From Porticoccaceae bacterium UBA1989 (GTDB taxonomy: Bacteria; Pseudomonadota; Gammaproteobacteria; Pseudomonadales; Porticoccaceae), in the NCBI GenBank assembly GCA_002335945.1, contig DDDD01000102.1, forward strand, positions 1 through 38,597: 38,597 nt of DNA. Reading direction: 5' to 3'. Below the pieces are notes generated by a model, which made no database searches, was not told where the DNA came from, and was given only the letters and a program-made list of their open reading frames with translations. A program made the position numbers and the translations under genes. This document shows, piece by piece, positions 36,224 through 38,597 of the stretch (positions are counted from its first letter, which is position 1; each line of letters begins with the position of its first letter).

Positions 36224-37081
36224 TTAGAGCGGCCAGATAGCGTCGGGGGCGTTAAGGCGAGCGTCATAGGCATAATGAATATCACCCTTAAATCCGAGCA
36301 GGTATAGCGCCTTACTGTCGTCGGCATAATGGGCAAACAGCTTCATGAGTTGTTTATTATCTGTGCCCACTTTTGCGCCAAAATCCGCGGAGTACCAATC
36401 AAAAATTCTTGAGGCCTGCATCTCACGTTTATCGAATGCCAACCCACGGGGATGGTTAATAAATTCTCGGGCAGATTTTTTTAACAGCTTGCTGCTATTG
36501 ATCGCTGTATAAGCATGATTTTGAATATTGGGGCAACCGAGCGTCGCGCAACTTAGACCAAAAATTACCTTATGGTCCTGCCATATTGGTCGCAATATGC
36601 GGTTTTGAATATCCTCAAGACTGAGCTTTAGTCCATTAACCTTCACCAGGTTTTTACGTTTAATGGATGATTTTGCGAGAGATTTAATCGGGTAAGACTG
36701 CAGAACATTTTGAATAGTTAATGCATTGTAGAGATTCAGCCAATAGGCTTTTTGTTCTCGACGAGAATAGTCCCTAGGATCCAGCTTAGCTATACGCTTG
36801 ATATATCTATCCAGCTTCTTACTGTCTCTGCGGTTAACATCGCCATAGCGAAAACGGTTTATTCCAGAGGGGTGATTAGTAATTACATAGCTGGTTAAAA
36901 ACTCATCCAAAGCCTGATGATTGATCCCAGCGCTATTACTTTCATTGCTTTTATCCCAAATTGGCCAGTAGCTGGTTTTAATATTCGCCATGGCACTGTG
37001 GGAGAAGACCATACTGGAAATAACGGATAATAATAGAATACTGATTTTTAGCGAGCGGCGACTACGCTTAAACATGCCCAT
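36224..37081 (-). CDS. DUF547 family exported protein
   Basis: 285 residues from the ATG at 37081, chosen because GGAG lies 6 bases ahead; the frame is open 27 codons further upstream. A signal peptide (basic start, hydrophobic run, ending S-A-M-A) directs it to the periplasm. The body is a DUF547 domain: A-Y-W-L-N-L-Y-N-A-L-T-I, V-I-F-G-L-S-C-A-T-L-G-C-P, and I-F-D-W-Y-S-A-D-F-G. The two nearby Cys residues (S-C-A-T-L-G-C) and the N-A motif are general for the family, whose function is unknown. Divergent from bioA. Confidence 0.85.
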   Translation of the reverse strand: MGMFKRSRRSLKISILLLSVISSMVFSHSAMANIKTSYWPIWDKSNESNSAGINHQALDEFLTSYVITNHPSGINRFRYGDVNRRDSKKLDRYIKRIAKLDPRDYSRREQKAYWLNLYNALTIQNVLQSYPIKSLAKSSIKRKNLVKVNGLKLSLEDIQNRILRPIWQDHKVIFGLSCATLGCPNIQNHAYTAINSSKLLKKSAREFINHPRGLAFDKREMQASRIFDWYSADFGAKVGTDNKQLMKLFAHYADDSKALYLLGFKGDIHYAYDARLNAPDAIWPL

Positions 37082-37198
37082 AGGAAACTCCATTTTTACG
37101 CTCTGTGGTGTATTTCTCAGGCGCATTTGGTTACTCTTGCCGCCCAGACCACTTGATATCACCAGCGCTCAAAAGATTCCATCGGAGGACTCAATAGT

Positions 37199-38503
37199 TT
37201 GAACTCGATCACCCCCATTAGCTCGCACCAGTCACAGATTCAACGTAAAGACCAACAATTTGTCTGGCACCCCTACTCTTCCCTAACGGCCCCTATTCCC
37301 GCCTATGAAGTGGTGTCTGCCGAGGGCATAAATCTGCATCTGGCCGATGGCACTGTGTTAATTGATGGCATGGCGTCCTGGTGGTGTGCGATCCATGGCT
37401 ACAACCATCCCGTGCTCAACCAAGCGGCTAAAAACCAGATCGACAAAATGAGTCATGTGATGTTTGGTGGCATCACCCATGCCCCAGCGGTTAATCTCTG
37501 TGAAACATTGGTGCAGATAACTCCAGAGGGTCTGGATAAGGTATTTCTCTCGGACTCTGGTTCCGTGGCTGTGGAAGTCGCGATTAAGATGGCATTTCAG
37601 TATTGGATATCTCAGGGTCAGCCAAATAAAAACAAATTACTCAGCCTGCGCAATGGCTACCATGGGGATACCTTTGCCGCGATGTCCGCCTGCGACCCAA
37701 CCACCGGTATGCATCATATGTTCGAGCAGGTGGTGGCCAAGCAGCACTTTGCCCCAGCACCACAGATTAGCGTCCATGAAGAATGGGACGAACAGGATAT
37801 TGCCGAATTTGCACAGATTATCAGCGCCAAAAATGCTGAGTTAGCCGCGGTTATTTTGGAGCCCATCGTTCAGGGTGCCGGAGGTATGCGTTTTTACTCG
37901 CCCCATTATTTAAAGGCGGTACGCAAACTGTGCGACGAGCACAATGTGCTGTTGATCGCCGATGAAATTGCCACCGGCTTTGGCCGCAGTGGAAAATTAT
38001 TTGCCTGTGAATGGGCCGACATTTCACCGGATATTATGTGTTTGGGAAAGGCCATTACTGGGGGCTACATGACATTAGCCGCCACATTGTGCAGTGAAGA
38101 AGTGAGTCGTGGTATCTGTGAGGGCGAGGCTGGTTGTTTTATGCATGGCCCTACTTTTATGGGCAACCCCCTAGCCTGCGCAGTGGCAAATGCCAGTATT
38201 GAGCTGCTGTTAAGCAGCGACTGGCAAGCTAATATCCAGCGAATCGAAAGTACCTTAAAAGAGGAACTCGCGTCTTTTGATACTCTAGAAACAGTTGCGC
38301 AAATCAGAGTTCTTGGCGCTATTGGAGTGATTGAGATGAATGAGTCAGTGGACCTAGCAGAGATTCAGAAGCTATTTGTCGCGGAGGGTATTTGGGTGAG
38401 ACCCTTTGGCAAGCTGGTCTATGTGATGCCTCCTTATATCAGCACCGATAGCGAGTTGAATAGACTGATACAGGGGATTTATCGGGTATTGGTTAAGCTA
38501 TAA
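37199..38503 (+). CDS. bioA: Adenosylmethionine-8-amino-7-oxononanoate aminotransferase
   Basis: 434 residues, near the 429 of E. coli BioA. It is a class III PLP aminotransferase with V-W-H-P-Y-S-S near residue 23, G-M-A-S-W-W-C-A-I-H-G-Y-N-H-P, S-D-S-G-S-V-A-V-E, D-E-I-A-T-G-F-G-R-S-G and the PLP lysine in C-L-G-K-A-I-T-G-G-Y. It makes 7,8-diaminopelargonate in biotin synthesis. The start is TTG with GGAGG at 10-base spacing; no in-frame ATG occurs before the conserved region. Biotin is also the cofactor of the OadA protein in this window. Confidence 0.95.
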   Translation: MNSITPISSHQSQIQRKDQQFVWHPYSSLTAPIPAYEVVSAEGINLHLADGTVLIDGMASWWCAIHGYNHPVLNQAAKNQIDKMSHVMFGGITHAPAVNLCETLVQITPEGLDKVFLSDSGSVAVEVAIKMAFQYWISQGQPNKNKLLSLRNGYHGDTFAAMSACDPTTGMHHMFEQVVAKQHFAPAPQISVHEEWDEQDIAEFAQIISAKNAELAAVILEPIVQGAGGMRFYSPHYLKAVRKLCDEHNVLLIADEIATGFGRSGKLFACEWADISPDIMCLGKAITGGYMTLAATLCSEEVSRGICEGEAGCFMHGPTFMGNPLACAVANASIELLLSSDWQANIQRIESTLKEELASFDTLETVAQIRVLGAIGVIEMNESVDLAEIQKLFVAEGIWVRPFGKLVYVMPPYISTDSELNRLIQGIYRVLVKL

Positions 38504-38526
38504 AGTTGGGTTTTTGCTGATGATGG

Positions 38527-38546
38527 ATGCCAGCCTTCGCTGGCAT
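38527..38546. repeat. Intergenic hairpin repeat after bioA
   Basis: A perfect 8-bp stem (ATGCCAGC / GCTGGCAT) with a CTTC loop, flanked by GATGG and GACGGG. This is the form of dispersed REP-like hairpins in many proteobacterial genomes. Confidence 0.65.
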
Positions 38547-38597
38547 GACGGGGCGGGGCTAGCATGATGGGCTGGGCTGGAATGACGGAGCTGGGCT
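38542..38597. repeat. Short G-rich degenerate tandem repeat, cut by window end
   Basis: Three successive units of 18-19 bases, each of the form GGCATGAcGGgGCtGGGCT, run to the edge of the window. The first unit begins in the right arm of the preceding hairpin. No gene is visible in it. Confidence 0.6.

Overview
The window looks like a chromosomal segment of a marine, polysaccharide-degrading gammaproteobacterium. The housekeeping genes (slt, tatD, argS, ttcA, bioA, bolA, putP) are of gammaproteobacterial type. The oadGAB sodium pump, the sodium/solute symporter and the large TonB-dependent receptors suit a marine heterotroph, perhaps near the SAR92/Porticoccaceae/Cellvibrionales group. That placement is an inference from gene content; no rRNA or other marker is present. 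I saw no tRNA, rRNA, IS element, phage gene or CRISPR array.

Layout. Positions 1-3018 hold the 3' part of a soluble lytic transglycosylase, tatD, and a convergent HD-domain/MOSC pair separated by an 18-bp tandem array that begins inside the HD gene. Positions about 3400-27314 form a glycan-use region. It has a secreted GH3 beta-glucanase, a LytS/LytR-type two-component system, a small methyltransferase, a broken TonB receptor (three amber stops and a 1-nt frameshift) and a 1277-aa multi-module glycan-binding lipoprotein. Divergent from these is an intact TonB receptor, followed by a cassette of FAD-dependent tryptophan-halogenase-like protein 1, SapC, JmjC/cupin_8 protein and halogenase-like protein 2. 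The region closes with a second, 884-aa lipoprotein built from four repeats of about 130 residues. Positions 27544-31130 are an oadG-oadA-oadB-bolA operon. The rest is argS, a macrodomain gene, ttcA-putP, a DUF547 exported protein and bioA, ending in an intergenic hairpin repeat.

How the parts may work together. The GH3 enzyme would release glucose from beta-1,3/1,4-gluco-oligosaccharides (laminarin is a plausible source). The two lipoproteins carry an N-terminal lipobox, an Ig-like domain and several lectin-like modules but no recognisable catalytic domain. They could be surface glycan-binding partners of the TonB receptors, standing in for SusD, which is absent here. The halogenase-SapC-JmjC-halogenase cassette behind the intact receptor is the least understood part: the combination recurs beside TonB receptors in other proteobacteria, but I know of no established physiological substrate. 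The four outer-membrane genes (two receptors, two lipoproteins) share an unusual G5 ribosome-binding leader not seen at the cassette genes I checked.

Limits: all functional calls come from reading translated motifs by eye. Module names in the lipoproteins and the glycan specificity are inferences that need profile searches.
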